This document shows positions 16,838-25,855 of a stretch of DNA of 64,000 nucleotides, piece by piece. The stretch is from Desulfobacterales bacterium (GTDB lineage: Bacteria; Desulfobacterota; Desulfobacteria; Desulfobacterales; JAFDDL01), in assembly GCA_034003325.1 (NCBI GenBank), contig JAVEYW010000002.1:62001-126000 (forward strand), read 5' to 3'. Below the pieces are notes generated by a model that saw only the letters and a list, made by a program, of their open reading frames with translations, searched no databases and was not told the DNA's origin. Position 1 is the stretch's first letter; the number at the start of each line of letters is the position of its first letter. The position numbers were made by a program, and so were the translations under genes.

Positions 16838-16866
16838 TTGACATTCGAGATGTCCAATGTTTATAG
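16838..16866 (+). promoter_or_regulatory. Sigma-70 promoter with internal dyad, upstream of khpA
   Basis: TTGACA and TTATAG are exactly 17 nt apart. GACAT and ATGTC form an inverted repeat around TCGAG that overlaps the -35 and spacer, so a repressor could bind there. Confidence 0.55.
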
Positions 16867-16891
16867 TGAGTTAAAATAGCCAAGCGCGTTC

Positions 16892-16928
16892 ATTTCATGG
16901 CGAAGCCTTTGCTTTCGCCCCATGAAAT
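16892..16928 (+). promoter_or_regulatory. Leader hairpin upstream of khpA
   Basis: ATTTCATGG-CGAA pairs with TTCG-CCCCATGAAAT, leaving a two-base bulge and a short loop. It lies in the predicted 5' leader. It is not followed by a T run and may be a regulatory structure or an sRNA domain. Confidence 0.4.
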
Positions 16929-17089
16929 AAAATAAGCGACGGCGTGCAGCAAATCGGTTGTTGCATTAGCCCCAATGAACACGGTTGGTTTCGCGGGTTG
17001 TTTGCGTAAAATAAGATTGCACATTTTTTATGGTGTAAGCATTCTATCTGGTATTTAATTTTCCCATTGCGGATACAGGAGGCTGATCT

Positions 17090-17320
17090 ATGAAAGAGCT
17101 CGTACTAAAAATCGCACAGGCGTTAGTTGACAACCCGGATGCAGTGGAAGTCACCGAGGTAAAAGGACAGCAAAGCACCGTTCTCGAGCTAAGAGTGGCT
17201 AAAGAGGACGTTGGAAAGGTGATTGGAAAGCAGGGGCGAACCGCTCAGGCCATTCGCGCCATTTTAGGCGCTTCTTCCGCCAAAATCAAAAAACATATCG
17301 TGCTGGAAATTATCGAATAG
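17090..17320 (+). CDS. khpA: KH-domain RNA-binding protein KhpA
   Basis: A 76-aa single KH-domain protein. The RNA-binding loop appears as [19 protein letters not shown] at about residues 41-59, containing the GKQGR core, and the domain spans the whole protein as usual for KhpA (YlqC family). In other bacteria KhpA binds many RNAs, often with KhpB/Jag, and affects cell division and small-RNA function. The ATG at 17090 has a strong AGGAGG site. In most genomes the gene lies in the rpsP-rimM ribosomal cluster; here it stands alone behind its own promoter and a long leader, which is unusual. Confidence 0.93.
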   Translation: MKELVLKIAQALVDNPDAVEVTEVKGQQSTVLELRVAKEDVGKVIGKQGRTAQAIRAILGASSAKIKKHIVLEIIE

Positions 17321-17440
17321 CGCAAAAGGATCCCCGGACTCGATTCCAAGAACCACTCTATCCGTCGTGCCTGCCGGCTTAAAACCGGCATCTCAAGGCG
17401 GCGTTTATACTGTGAGCGTTTAGCACAACAGGGAGCCGCC

Positions 17441-17732
17441 ATGTCGGTACGACCCATCAACCTAAGGGAGCTGCCGGCCTCGGCTTTTCTGGTGCTGCTG
17501 TCTTTCCTTCCCCCTGTTTTTCATCGGTTTTATTCTAGACTTTCTTCTCGTTCATTTCTTTTCCCTGACAAAGGGAAACGCATCCGGATTGAATGCGCCG
17601 TCTCTGTGGGTCTATAATCATCTGGCGGGGTACAGATTCCTGCCGCAAGAAATCATGATGATCCCGCTGTTGCCCGCGGTGGGTTATTTTTTAAAAAAAC
17701 ACAGATCCCGAAATTCAAGCAGCCCGGCATGA
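17441..17732 (+). pseudogene. Frameshifted small membrane protein ORF
   Basis: An ATG at 17441 with a good GGGAG site opens a frame starting MSVRPINLRELPASAFLVLL that is lost near 17515. Removing one base at the run of C and T residues there joins it to a second open frame reading IGFILDFLLVHFFSLTKGNA and on to LPQEIMMIPLLPAVGYFLKK, ending at the TGA at 17730-17732. The total is 97 codons plus one extra base. The product would be about 96 aa with one or two hydrophobic segments. It could be a decayed gene or a homopolymer sequencing error. I do not recognise the family. It ends 2 nt from the stop of the M48 protease gene on the other strand. Confidence 0.5.
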
Positions 17733-17734
17733 TC

Positions 17735-19090
17735 TTACTTGGCAGTTGAAGATGACGGCTGCACATATCCCCATTCGACCAGTCGCTTGTAGGCATGTTG
17801 CGCTTGCGCTCCCTGATTGACGGCGGTTAAAAAACGTTTGTATTCCGTCGCGGAGGCCTCCCGCCGTCCCATTCCCTCCAGCGCATATCCTCTGAAAAAA
17901 AGTGTATTGGGATTTCCGGGTAATTTTTTATCGTAAGCGTCAAAATCCGCAAGCGCCGCATCGAATTGTTTCGTTCTGATTTTAGCGAATCCGGCCAAAT
18001 GGTTGGATTGTGCTTCTTGGGGATACACCGCCTTGGCTTTTTCAGCATATCGGATGGCCGAGTCATTCTTGTTTTGCGCCAACTGGCATTTGGCCATCAT
18101 GACAAGGCCGGCATAATCGTTTGGGGCCTGCTTCAGGGCGGTCTGAAAACGGCCTTCCGCCTCGTGGTAGGTTTTCTTCATCATGGCCTCTTCCCCGGAT
18201 TGCATCGCAGTAATGGCGCCTTTAATCACGCGCAGTTTTGCCGTGTTATCCATGTACCGCTCTTTGTAAAGCGGCTTATTTTTAGCCGCAGCATAGGTTT
18301 CACCGGCACGGTCAACAGCCGCCTGATAGCGCTCATCGCTCATGGGATGCGTTGCAAACAGTAAGTCGGCCGCCGAACCTTGCTTGCCATGAGAAAGCCC
18401 GTTAAGCATGCTCATGAGCCCGATAAACCCGTCAGATCCGTAACCGGTCTTGACCATGTATTCCATTCCGAGCGCATCGGCTTCCCGCTCATTATCGCGG
18501 CTATAGGACGCCAAAAGAGCGCCTGCGCCCAGCATTCCCAACTGCGAGGCCAACTGGCCGTATCCTCTTGTTGAGGCAACCATGCCGACCCCCCCGACCA
18601 CGACCTGCGCCATCATGGTCTTTGACATTTGCTGCGCGGTATGTCTGGCGTTCACATGGCCCAGTTCATGGCCTAACAAAGCAGATAGCTCCGCTTCATT
18701 GTTTAAGGACAATAAAATACCCCGGGTTGCGGCAATGCTGCCGCCCGGAAACGCATACGCATTAATATAGGTCGCATTTACACCCTGAAACCGATACGGC
18801 ATATGAGGCCGATGCGTACCTGCCGCCAGCCTTTTTCCGACCTCCTGAATATAAGTATTCAGCCCAGAATCCTGAAGGACACCGTAATCGGAAGAAAACT
18901 GATGAGGGGAGTTGGTCCTGTCGACTTGAATTTCAGTGTCTTCGGATACCAGCATCAATTGCGATTTTCCGGTCACCGGATTGACGGCACAGCCGGACAG
19001 AAACCCGACCGTCGACAGGGCTGTTATGCGAATAAAGTCACGACGGGTCAGCCCGCTCGCTTCACCGTGAATAATAGCATCCGTGTTCAT
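17735..19090 (-). CDS. Exported M48-family metalloprotease with TPR tail (BepA-like)
   Basis: A 451-aa zinc metalloprotease acting outside the cytoplasm. The N-terminus combines a twin-arginine motif (LTRRDFIRI) with a lipobox (LSGC at about residues 32-35), so it is a predicted Tat-exported lipoprotein. The M48 domain has HELGH at 141-145 (zinc ligands and catalytic Glu) and a downstream EADALGMEY with the third ligand Glu. Residues after about 300 form tetratricopeptide repeats (AEGRFQTALKQAPNDYAGL, AIRYAEKAKAVYPQEA). This architecture matches BepA/YfgC, which handles outer-membrane protein assembly. A GAGGAGG site supports the ATG at 19090. Tat plus lipobox on an M48 protease is less common than a Sec signal. 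Confidence 0.88.
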   Translation of the reverse strand: MNTDAIIHGEASGLTRRDFIRITALSTVGFLSGCAVNPVTGKSQLMLVSEDTEIQVDRTNSPHQFSSDYGVLQDSGLNTYIQEVGKRLAAGTHRPHMPYRFQGVNATYINAYAFPGGSIAATRGILLSLNNEAELSALLGHELGHVNARHTAQQMSKTMMAQVVVGGVGMVASTRGYGQLASQLGMLGAGALLASYSRDNEREADALGMEYMVKTGYGSDGFIGLMSMLNGLSHGKQGSAADLLFATHPMSDERYQAAVDRAGETYAAAKNKPLYKERYMDNTAKLRVIKGAITAMQSGEEAMMKKTYHEAEGRFQTALKQAPNDYAGLVMMAKCQLAQNKNDSAIRYAEKAKAVYPQEAQSNHLAGFAKIRTKQFDAALADFDAYDKKLPGNPNTLFFRGYALEGMGRREASATEYKRFLTAVNQGAQAQHAYKRLVEWGYVQPSSSTAK

Positions 19091-19528
19091 ACCCCATTAC
19101 CTCCTCAGGTCTTTTCCTTAAAAAAACCCCATATAAAATGACGATACTCACTCGTGGAAAGTATGAATTGATTTTGTATCGGTTGTCGGTTATTAGAAAT
19201 GTGGGATTTTTTCATTCTTACCGATCACCCGAAGTGATGTCAAGTAAACTCAAACCCGATTTTCACAGCCGATAACGGCCTTTCATATTAATGGGTTTTT
19301 TATCCTTGCAATGAAAACAAAAACGGCTATAATTAGCTGAATTTTTATGGGAAGGCAGTAATTGTTTCGCCCGATCGGGCTTAAAGAACAGCCTTTTTTC
19401 ACCGGCCGGGCCATTCTTCCCCTTGCACCCGATTGTTTCTTTCCGCACCTACTCGTGTCTTTAAATTCAAATACGGTTGGTTGAATTTTTGACCTGAATT
19501 CAGAAAACAGGCGACCATAAGGAACCGA
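19091..19528. other. 438-nt divergent intergenic region
   Basis: No supportable gene. It contains a good sigma-70 promoter at 19306-19333 towards the sensor kinase and a perfect 12-bp palindrome GCCCGATCGGGC at 19369-19380. A weaker promoter-like pair (TTGATT, 17 nt, TATTAG) lies at 19168-19196. Confidence 0.6.
19306..19333 (+). promoter_or_regulatory. Candidate sigma-70 promoter of the PAS sensor kinase
   Basis: TTGCAA and a perfect TATAAT are separated by 16 nt. This is about 195 nt upstream of the kinase start; the palindrome at 19369-19380 would be in the leader. Confidence 0.5.
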
Positions 19529-22345
19529 ATGAAAAAAGCGGCCATATCAACTGAGCGGATTTTTCTCCTATCCTTTCTGGTGGTTGCGGTTCTGCTGACC
19601 GGTTACAGCATTCATTTATACGGCTTGATGCAGTTCCACTTATATGCCGCTCTGTTTCAGGCGATTATATCCTTTTGTGTTTTTGCGCTTGCCTGGAATG
19701 CCCGGAAAATAGCGGAAAATAGTTTTCTCTGTTTTTTCGGCACGGCGTTTTTCTTTATCGGCGTTCTCGATCTGAGCCAATTGGTCTGCCTAAAGGCCAA
19801 CCCCTCGCTGAAAATAGCCATCGACACGGCCAGTCTGTTGCCGTTCAAATCCATGTCTGCAGTGGAAGAGCGCATGATTAATCATGCGGCCCAGCTTTGG
19901 ATTCTGGCGCGTTATCTTGAAAGCCTTTCCTTTGCAGCCTCCTTTCTTTTTTTTCGCAGAAAGGCCACCGTGACCGCCTGTTTTACCCTTTATGCCGGAA
20001 TCACCGGTTTTTGCTTATTGGCCATCTTCGATTGGCAACTTTTCCCGAATTGTTTTACAGCGGTCGCCGGCTTTACGCCCTTCAAGCATATCAGTCATCT
20101 CATTATCGCCTTCATTTTTTTAGCAACCCTGTTTATTTTATCTCGGCATCAAGGCTTCATGGAGCCGAAAATGAGCCGCCTTCTGGCCGCCGCCCTGGTG
20201 CTGGCGGCTCTGGCGGAATTCGGTTATTCCTGGAATATTCTTTACTATCATTACACCCGACCACCCGCGCAGATTCTTAAATGTGTGGGGTTTTTCCTGA
20301 TATACAAGGCGATTATCACTACCGGTTTTTCAAACCCCATCGAGCTGTTGTTCAGAAATCTAAAGGACAGCCAGGCCTCACTTGCCAGAGAGCGGGACAA
20401 GCTTTTTTCCATTTTAGATATTTTACCGGGCCTTATTTTTGTTCAAACCCAAGCGCATGCCATCACCTATGCCAATAAAAGATTTACCGATATGTTCGGT
20501 GAAGTCAATAACCGTCACTGCAACGAAATCTTCCTGAATTGCCATTCGTCCTGCGATAATTGCCCGGCAACACGGGTCCTTGAAACCAAAACGCCGGTCG
20601 CTTTTGAATGGAAATCGCCGGACGGCAAAACCTTCATCCTGCATTACGGGTACTTTCATGATACCGACGGCGCACCGCATGTTCTGGCAAGCGGTATTGA
20701 CATCACCGATCGTGTGGCGGCCAGAACGTCGCTTGAAGACACCAAGGAGCGGTACCGCACGCTCTACGAACATACGCCGGTTATGCTTCACTCCGTGGAC
20801 AAGACGGGAAAACTTCTCAATGTCAGCTATCACTGGCTGAAAATGCTCGGCTATGAAAAAGAGGAGATCATCGGCCGGGACTTTGTTGATTTTCTGACCC
20901 CCGAATCCCGCACGGAATGGGAAGCGGTCTCGCTGCCAAAGCTGCTGCGCAATGGCAGTTGCAAAGACGTCCTTTTTCAACTTCTTAAAAAGGACGGTTC
21001 GCTTATGGACATTGAACTCTCAATCTACGCGGAAAAAGACGCTTACGGAAAGATGAAGCGCTCCCTTGCAGTATCCATCGACATCACCGACAAATTAAAA
21101 GCCCAAAGAGCGCTTCAAAGTACGCATGAACAGTTGGAACAACGCGTCTTTGAACGAACAGAGGCACTCAAGCAAAAAACCCTGGCGCTTGAGCAGCAAA
21201 TACAGGAGCGCATTGCCATTGGAGAGGCCTTGCGCGCCTCGGAACAAAAATACAGTTTGCTCGTGGAAAATTCCCTGACCGGAATCTATATCAAGCTGGA
21301 CGGAAAAATTATTTTTGCCAATGACCGGTTTTGTAAAATTCACGGATATACCCATGAAGAAGTCATCGGCATGGACTCTTGGCGGCTGGTATACCCCTAT
21401 GATCGGGCAATGGTGGATGCCTATAGCAGAAAGCAGTTGGAAAAGGATGCCGTGCCCGCCGACTATGAGGCCCGCGGTTTGACAAAAAGTGGGGATGTGA
21501 TCTGGGTAACCCGAAACAGCGCAAGAATTATCTATCGGGACAAGCCCGCGCTTTTGGGGAATCTGGCGGATATTACCCTTCGAAAAAAAATGGAGGCGGA
21601 ACTAAAAAATTCGGAAAAGGAACTCAAGCTGTTATCCGCCCGGCTTCTCAACGCTCAGGAAAACGAGCGCAAACGCATCGCCATTGAACTGCATGACACC
21701 ATTGCACAAAATTTAGTGACCATCAAATTTACATTGGGACAAAAACTCAAACAAATGAACAGCCCCACGCCGACGCAAGGGGTGAAAATCGAAGACCTTA
21801 TCGAGATTGTGCAACAAAACATCTCCGAGGTTCGGCGGATTATGACGGATCTGCGGCCGAGCATATTGGACGACTTGGGGATTTTGGCTACCATCAGCTG
21901 GCATTGCCGGGAATTTCAGAATATTTACAGTCAAATTAACATTCACCGCAACATCGATCTGGAAGAACAAGATGTGCCGCAGGAACTAAAAATCGTTATT
22001 TTCAGAATATTACAGGAATCCATGAGCAATGCGGCAAAACATAGCCATGCCACCCGGATTGATCTGAACCTGATTCGCCAAAATGGTGACCTGGAACTGG
22101 CAATACGGGATAACGGCCATGGATTTGATTTTCGGGATGTGCTTTCCAGGGTTAATTCAAGCAAGGGTCTGGGGTTAATCGGCATGCGTGAGCGCTCGGA
22201 ACAATCGTTCGGCCTTTTTTCCATTCAATCCAAAATGAGTGAGGGCACGCTGATTCGCGTTCGTTGGCGAGTCGGCCCGGACGGTGTAGTGGTATCATGG
22301 AAGGAGGCTCCCGACACGCCGGACACTGCTTACCGGCTCATTTAA
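19529..22345 (+). CDS. MASE3-like/PAS sensor histidine kinase of the NarX/HisKA_3 class
   Basis: A 938-aa membrane kinase. The first 260 residues are a polytopic sensor of the MASE3 type with about seven helices. Three PAS-type domains follow at about 285-405, 408-530 and 575-700, with a coiled-coil linker (HEQLEQRVFERTEALKQKTL) before the third. The first PAS contains a cysteine cluster, CNEIF-NCHSSCDNC, which could hold a metal or redox centre. The transmitter is HisKA_3 with LHDTIAQNLVTIKF around the phospho-His, then a HATPase with GLGLIGMRERSEQSFG. Such kinases usually partner NarL-type regulators; none is adjacent, so it is an orphan. A strong AAGGAAC site precedes the ATG at 19529. It converges on the NifA-like gene with 10 nt between stops. 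Confidence 0.88.
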   Translation: MKKAAISTERIFLLSFLVVAVLLTGYSIHLYGLMQFHLYAALFQAIISFCVFALAWNARKIAENSFLCFFGTAFFFIGVLDLSQLVCLKANPSLKIAIDTASLLPFKSMSAVEERMINHAAQLWILARYLESLSFAASFLFFRRKATVTACFTLYAGITGFCLLAIFDWQLFPNCFTAVAGFTPFKHISHLIIAFIFLATLFILSRHQGFMEPKMSRLLAAALVLAALAEFGYSWNILYYHYTRPPAQILKCVGFFLIYKAIITTGFSNPIELLFRNLKDSQASLARERDKLFSILDILPGLIFVQTQAHAITYANKRFTDMFGEVNNRHCNEIFLNCHSSCDNCPATRVLETKTPVAFEWKSPDGKTFILHYGYFHDTDGAPHVLASGIDITDRVAARTSLEDTKERYRTLYEHTPVMLHSVDKTGKLLNVSYHWLKMLGYEKEEIIGRDFVDFLTPESRTEWEAVSLPKLLRNGSCKDVLFQLLKKDGSLMDIELSIYAEKDAYGKMKRSLAVSIDITDKLKAQRALQSTHEQLEQRVFERTEALKQKTLALEQQIQERIAIGEALRASEQKYSLLVENSLTGIYIKLDGKIIFANDRFCKIHGYTHEEVIGMDSWRLVYPYDRAMVDAYSRKQLEKDAVPADYEARGLTKSGDVIWVTRNSARIIYRDKPALLGNLADITLRKKMEAELKNSEKELKLLSARLLNAQENERKRIAIELHDTIAQNLVTIKFTLGQKLKQMNSPTPTQGVKIEDLIEIVQQNISEVRRIMTDLRPSILDDLGILATISWHCREFQNIYSQINIHRNIDLEEQDVPQELKIVIFRILQESMSNAAKHSHATRIDLNLIRQNGDLELAIRDNGHGFDFRDVLSRVNSSKGLGLIGMRERSEQSFGLFSIQSKMSEGTLIRVRWRVGPDGVVVSWKEAPDTPDTAYRLI

Positions 22346-22355
22346 ACGGATTCCC

Positions 22356-23876
22356 CTACCGATACTGACGGTAATTGATGCCCAGCTTTTTTAACTTATA
22401 ACCCAATTTTCTGACCGTCGTTCGCAGCATGCGCGCCGCATCGGTAATATTGCCGCGGCAATTTTTCAGCGCATCGATGATCATCTCCTTTTCCAGATTA
22501 TTGGCAGCACTGGCCAGTGAAAGCATCGGCAACGTATCGCTCTGGGAACCGGTTTGCAGGGTTGGCGGCAGGTGATAGCTGTGAATTACCCCCTGGTTGC
22601 ACACCAACACGGCTCGCTCGATGCAATTTTCCAGTTCCCGGACATTTCCGGGCCAGTGGTAAGCCATGAGCATATCGATGGCCGGTGTTGACAGTCGTCG
22701 AATTTCTTTGCTGTTTTCGTGTGCATATTTTTCCAGAAAGTATTCTGCCAATAATAAAATATCCGTCTTTCGCTCTCGAAGTGGTGGCAGATAAATGGGA
22801 AACACATTGAGCCGATAGTATAAGTCCCCCCGAAAACCGCCTTCTTCAACAGCTTCTTCCAGGTTTTTATTGGTTGCCGCAATTATCCGAACATCGATTT
22901 TTCGCGGCTGCTGCCCACCCACGCGCTCAAACTCCTTTTCCTGTAATACCCGCAGCAGTTTCACCTGCACGGATAAATCGATCGCGCCGATTTCATCCAG
23001 AAAGATGGACCCTCGATGCGCCAGCTCGAATTTTCCCGGTTTCTGCTTGATCGCCCCCGTAAAAGCGCCTTTCTCATGACCAAACAACTCACTTTCAATC
23101 AGGTTGGTTGGAATGGCCGCGCAATTTAACTTGATGAAAGGGTATTTGGCGCGCGGGCTGTTGTTATGAACGGCATTGGCCACCAGCTCTTTTCCGGTGC
23201 CACTCTCGCCGCGAATCAGCACCGTCGCATTACTGTCGGACACTTGGGCAATCATCTCAAAAACCTCACGCATTTTGTTGCTGCTGCCGATGATGGCCGT
23301 ATTAATCGCCGGCTTTTCCCCCTGCAATCGCTTTTGGTCTTGCTCCAACCGCTTTTCCGTTTCAAACCGTATGGCCTCCAGCTGTGTGGCCTGCCGCGTC
23401 ATGACAGCCGCTGCGATGGATATTATTTTTTTGTTCTTTTCCAGGGCATTGGGTGTATCATAGGGCACAAAAAGGCTCATAGCGCCGATAACACGCCGCC
23501 CTTTTATCAGCGGAACACAAATCAGGGACAGCTCCGTTTCCGTCTCAAGGAAGTGAAACCCGGCGTGTGTTTCAAATTGCGGATCTTGGCTGATTCTCGG
23601 AATAACTGTGGGTTGTCCGGTTTCGATCACCCGGCTGGAAATCTGGTCCCCGCGTTTATAGGGTCGCTCGCCGGTGACGTTTTCCCAAATGCCGTGAGAC
23701 ACTTCGATATGCACTTCGTTTCGAAGCGGGTTTAATAGGCAAATAACCCCATGCGCCGCGGTTAAAAAATCCGATAATTGGATCAATGCACGGTGTAAAG
23801 ACTCTCTGAGATCAAGGCCCTGGTTTAAACCCTGACTAATGGTATAAAGGGCTTCAATTACATCCGGTTTACTCAT
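22356..23876 (-). CDS. NifA-like sigma-54 activator with GAF domain
   Basis: A 506-aa transcription activator. A GAF domain (residues 20-165; [36 protein letters not shown]) precedes the AAA+ domain (about 195-430), which has GESGTGKE, an intact GAFTGA at 270-275 and [21 protein letters not shown] Fis-type helix-turn-helix closes the protein ([20 protein letters not shown]). The architecture is that of NifA/NorR/FhlA-type regulators; neither the ligand nor the target genes can be named. No nif genes are present. A sigma-70-type promoter lies immediately before the ATG at 23876 with no ribosome binding site, so the mRNA may be leaderless. Confidence 0.88.
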   Translation of the reverse strand: MSKPDVIEALYTISQGLNQGLDLRESLHRALIQLSDFLTAAHGVICLLNPLRNEVHIEVSHGIWENVTGERPYKRGDQISSRVIETGQPTVIPRISQDPQFETHAGFHFLETETELSLICVPLIKGRRVIGAMSLFVPYDTPNALEKNKKIISIAAAVMTRQATQLEAIRFETEKRLEQDQKRLQGEKPAINTAIIGSSNKMREVFEMIAQVSDSNATVLIRGESGTGKELVANAVHNNSPRAKYPFIKLNCAAIPTNLIESELFGHEKGAFTGAIKQKPGKFELAHRGSIFLDEIGAIDLSVQVKLLRVLQEKEFERVGGQQPRKIDVRIIAATNKNLEEAVEEGGFRGDLYYRLNVFPIYLPPLRERKTDILLLAEYFLEKYAHENSKEIRRLSTPAIDMLMAYHWPGNVRELENCIERAVLVCNQGVIHSYHLPPTLQTGSQSDTLPMLSLASAANNLEKEMIIDALKNCRGNITDAARMLRTTVRKLGYKLKKLGINYRQYR

Positions 23877-23884
23877 AGTGGCAG

Positions 23885-23913
23885 ACTTTATTTTGGATTC
23901 ACGAATCTGTCAA
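23885..23913 (-). promoter_or_regulatory. Sigma-70 promoter of the NifA-like gene
   Basis: On the minus strand TTGACA and TAAAGT are exactly 17 nt apart. The predicted start site (about 23878) is 2 nt from the ATG, which implies a leaderless or nearly leaderless transcript. Confidence 0.5.
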
Positions 23914-23943
23914 CAATCGCTACAAAAAAGCGGCGTATAGCTC

Positions 23944-25482
23944 TCATCCGTCCGCCATTTTCCGATCCAGGCTGCGATATTGAATCGCTTCGGAAACATG
24001 GGCAACGCCAATCGATTCAACGCCGTCCAAATCCGCAATGGTTCGAGCGATTTTAAGCACGCGGTGATACGCTCGTGCGGAAAGCCCCAGCTTGTCAATT
24101 GCCGACTCTAAAAGATCACAACTTTCTCCGTCAATCCGGCAAAAAGCCTTCACATGCCGCCCGCTCATCTGCGCGTTGCAATAAATTCTCCGGGCTTTGG
24201 AAAACCGTTGCGCCTGAAGTTTCCGGGCGGCTGCCACCCGTGCCCGAATCGCCTCGGAGGGCTCACTTTGAATGGTTTGCGACAGGTCTTTGTAGGAAAC
24301 CGCCGGTACATCCAGATGAATATCGATACGATCAAACAACGGGCCTGATATTTTCGCCCGATACTGGCGAATCTGATGGTAAGAGCAATGGCATTCATGA
24401 ATTTTGTCTCCAAAGTAGCCGCAGGGACACGGATTCATCGCAGCCAGCAGCATAAATCCCGCCGGATAGGTTATGGCTGTGGCGGCCCTGGAAATGGTCA
24501 CAAGACGATCCTCCAACGGCTGACGAAGCACCTCAAGCACATGTTTTTTAAATTCCGGCAGCTCATCCAGAAACAACACGCCGTGATGCGCCAGGCTCAC
24601 CTCTCCGGGCTTGGGCAAATGCCCGCCGCCGATCAAACCGGCATCGCTGACGGTATGATGGGGAGCACGAAACGGGCGTTCGGTCATCAGGGCTTGACCG
24701 ATGGGAAGCCTGCCCGTCACCGAATAAATTTTGGTGACCTCTATGGCCTCCTCAAACGAAAGCGGGGGTAAAATAGAAGAAAACCGCTTGGCCAGCATGG
24801 TCTTGCCGGATCCGGGAGGTCCGATCATCAGCAAATTATGGCCCCCCGCAGCGGCAACTTCTATCGCTCTTTTGGCATTCTCCTGACCATAAACGTCCGC
24901 ATAATCAGGGGTTTCCATACCATGGGCAAAACGCAACGAATCCGAATCAACCCGCTCCGGAGCTACCTGCAATACCCCTCTGAAAAACTCCACAACTTCC
25001 GAAAGCGTTTTGACGGCATAAACAAGGAGACCTTCTACCACGGCGGCTTCTTTAGCATTGCCCGCCGGAACGAGAACACCGCCATAGTTCGCCTCCTTGG
25101 CGGCAATGGCCATCGAAAGGGAGCCTTTAACCGGTTTTATCCGACCATCAAGGGAGAGTTCTCCCATAATTAAAAACCGGTGCATAATATCCTGGGAAAC
25201 CAACCCCATGGCGGATAAAATGCCCAAGGCAATGGGAAGATCAAAACCGGTGCCTTCCTTCTTAATGTTCGCCGGCGCCAAATTAACCGTAATCCGGTCA
25301 TCGGGAAAGGTGTATCCGGAATTGTGGATGGCTGATTTGACCCGTTCCTTGCTTTCCTTGACAGCGGCCTCGGGCAGCCCCACCGTGCTAAATGCAGGCA
25401 ATCCTTTTGTAATATCCACCTCTACTTCCACCACATGCGCATCGATACCTATCACCGCACTGCTTAACACTTTCGCAATCAC
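23944..25482 (-). CDS. comM: YifB/ComM-family Mg-chelatase-like AAA+ ATPase
   Basis: A 512-aa protein with the ComM architecture: an N-terminal Lon-like fold ([35 protein letters not shown]), an AAA+ Mg-chelatase domain with [14 protein letters not shown] and [10 protein letters not shown], and a C-terminal cap ([20 protein letters not shown]). It also has the family's cysteine motif [11 protein letters not shown]...CHC. In Vibrio and Haemophilus ComM is a hexameric helicase promoting branch migration during natural transformation. The start is the GTG at 25482, preceded by GGAGGCGCT. Its presence does not by itself show competence. Confidence 0.93.
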   Translation of the reverse strand: MIAKVLSSAVIGIDAHVVEVEVDITKGLPAFSTVGLPEAAVKESKERVKSAIHNSGYTFPDDRITVNLAPANIKKEGTGFDLPIALGILSAMGLVSQDIMHRFLIMGELSLDGRIKPVKGSLSMAIAAKEANYGGVLVPAGNAKEAAVVEGLLVYAVKTLSEVVEFFRGVLQVAPERVDSDSLRFAHGMETPDYADVYGQENAKRAIEVAAAGGHNLLMIGPPGSGKTMLAKRFSSILPPLSFEEAIEVTKIYSVTGRLPIGQALMTERPFRAPHHTVSDAGLIGGGHLPKPGEVSLAHHGVLFLDELPEFKKHVLEVLRQPLEDRLVTISRAATAITYPAGFMLLAAMNPCPCGYFGDKIHECHCSYHQIRQYRAKISGPLFDRIDIHLDVPAVSYKDLSQTIQSEPSEAIRARVAAARKLQAQRFSKARRIYCNAQMSGRHVKAFCRIDGESCDLLESAIDKLGLSARAYHRVLKIARTIADLDGVESIGVAHVSEAIQYRSLDRKMADG

Positions 25483-25855
25483 AGCGCCTCCACTTCATCC
25501 ACAACTATTCGCTATCGGTTATTAGGTTAGACCCTCGGGGTGAGGATTGAACATTAAGCCAAACGCCGAGATGTGCCAAAACTGAACGTTTTGAAACCGG
25601 CAACTATAATCGATATAAATATTTCTTTTCGGACGGATCACTTGATGGCAGAGCTGTCGATTTTGATAGATGAGCACAGAGATGGTGTCAAGCCCTACTT
25701 TACTGTTGGAATTCAGAAAACTAAAGTATTTTACCGTCATGAATCTCGTTACCCGTTCATGCTGAAAAAACCGGCGTTGACCTTATTCGTGCAATATGCC
25801 ACATAATCGACCATAGAACTATGCATATAGCACGAATATAAAACAAGGGCTCACC
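25483..25855. other. 373-nt divergent intergenic region with a long dyad
   Basis: I see no supportable gene; the short open frames here have no ribosome binding site. The right end holds a near-perfect 15-bp inverted repeat at 25785-25837, listed separately. Confidence 0.6.
25785..25837. repeat. Long inverted repeat upstream of the PAS sigma-54 activator
   Basis: ATTCGTGCAATATGC (25785-25799) and GCATATAGCACGAAT (25823-25837) are complementary at 14 of 15 positions around a 23-nt spacer, about 20 nt before the ATG at 25856. The AAGGG ribosome binding site lies just beyond it. It may be an operator for autoregulation or a leader hairpin. Confidence 0.6.

Larger units (their letters stand above)
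16755..17089. other. 335-nt leader and intergenic region before khpA
   Basis: No gene is visible. It holds a sigma-70 promoter at 16838-16866 with an overlapping dyad and, 25 nt after the predicted start site, a stable hairpin at 16892-16928. This gives khpA a leader of about 215 nt. Confidence 0.6.

Noticed and set aside
19263..19448. Short minus-strand open frame, 61 codons, in the 19.1-19.5 kb gap
   Set aside because: It lies under a strong plus-strand promoter, has no clear ribosome binding site and encodes no recognisable features.
25573..25806. Short plus-strand open frame starting with GTG, 77 codons
   Set aside because: No ribosome binding site, no recognisable protein features, and it overlaps a similarly weak minus-strand frame and the dyad at 25785-25837.
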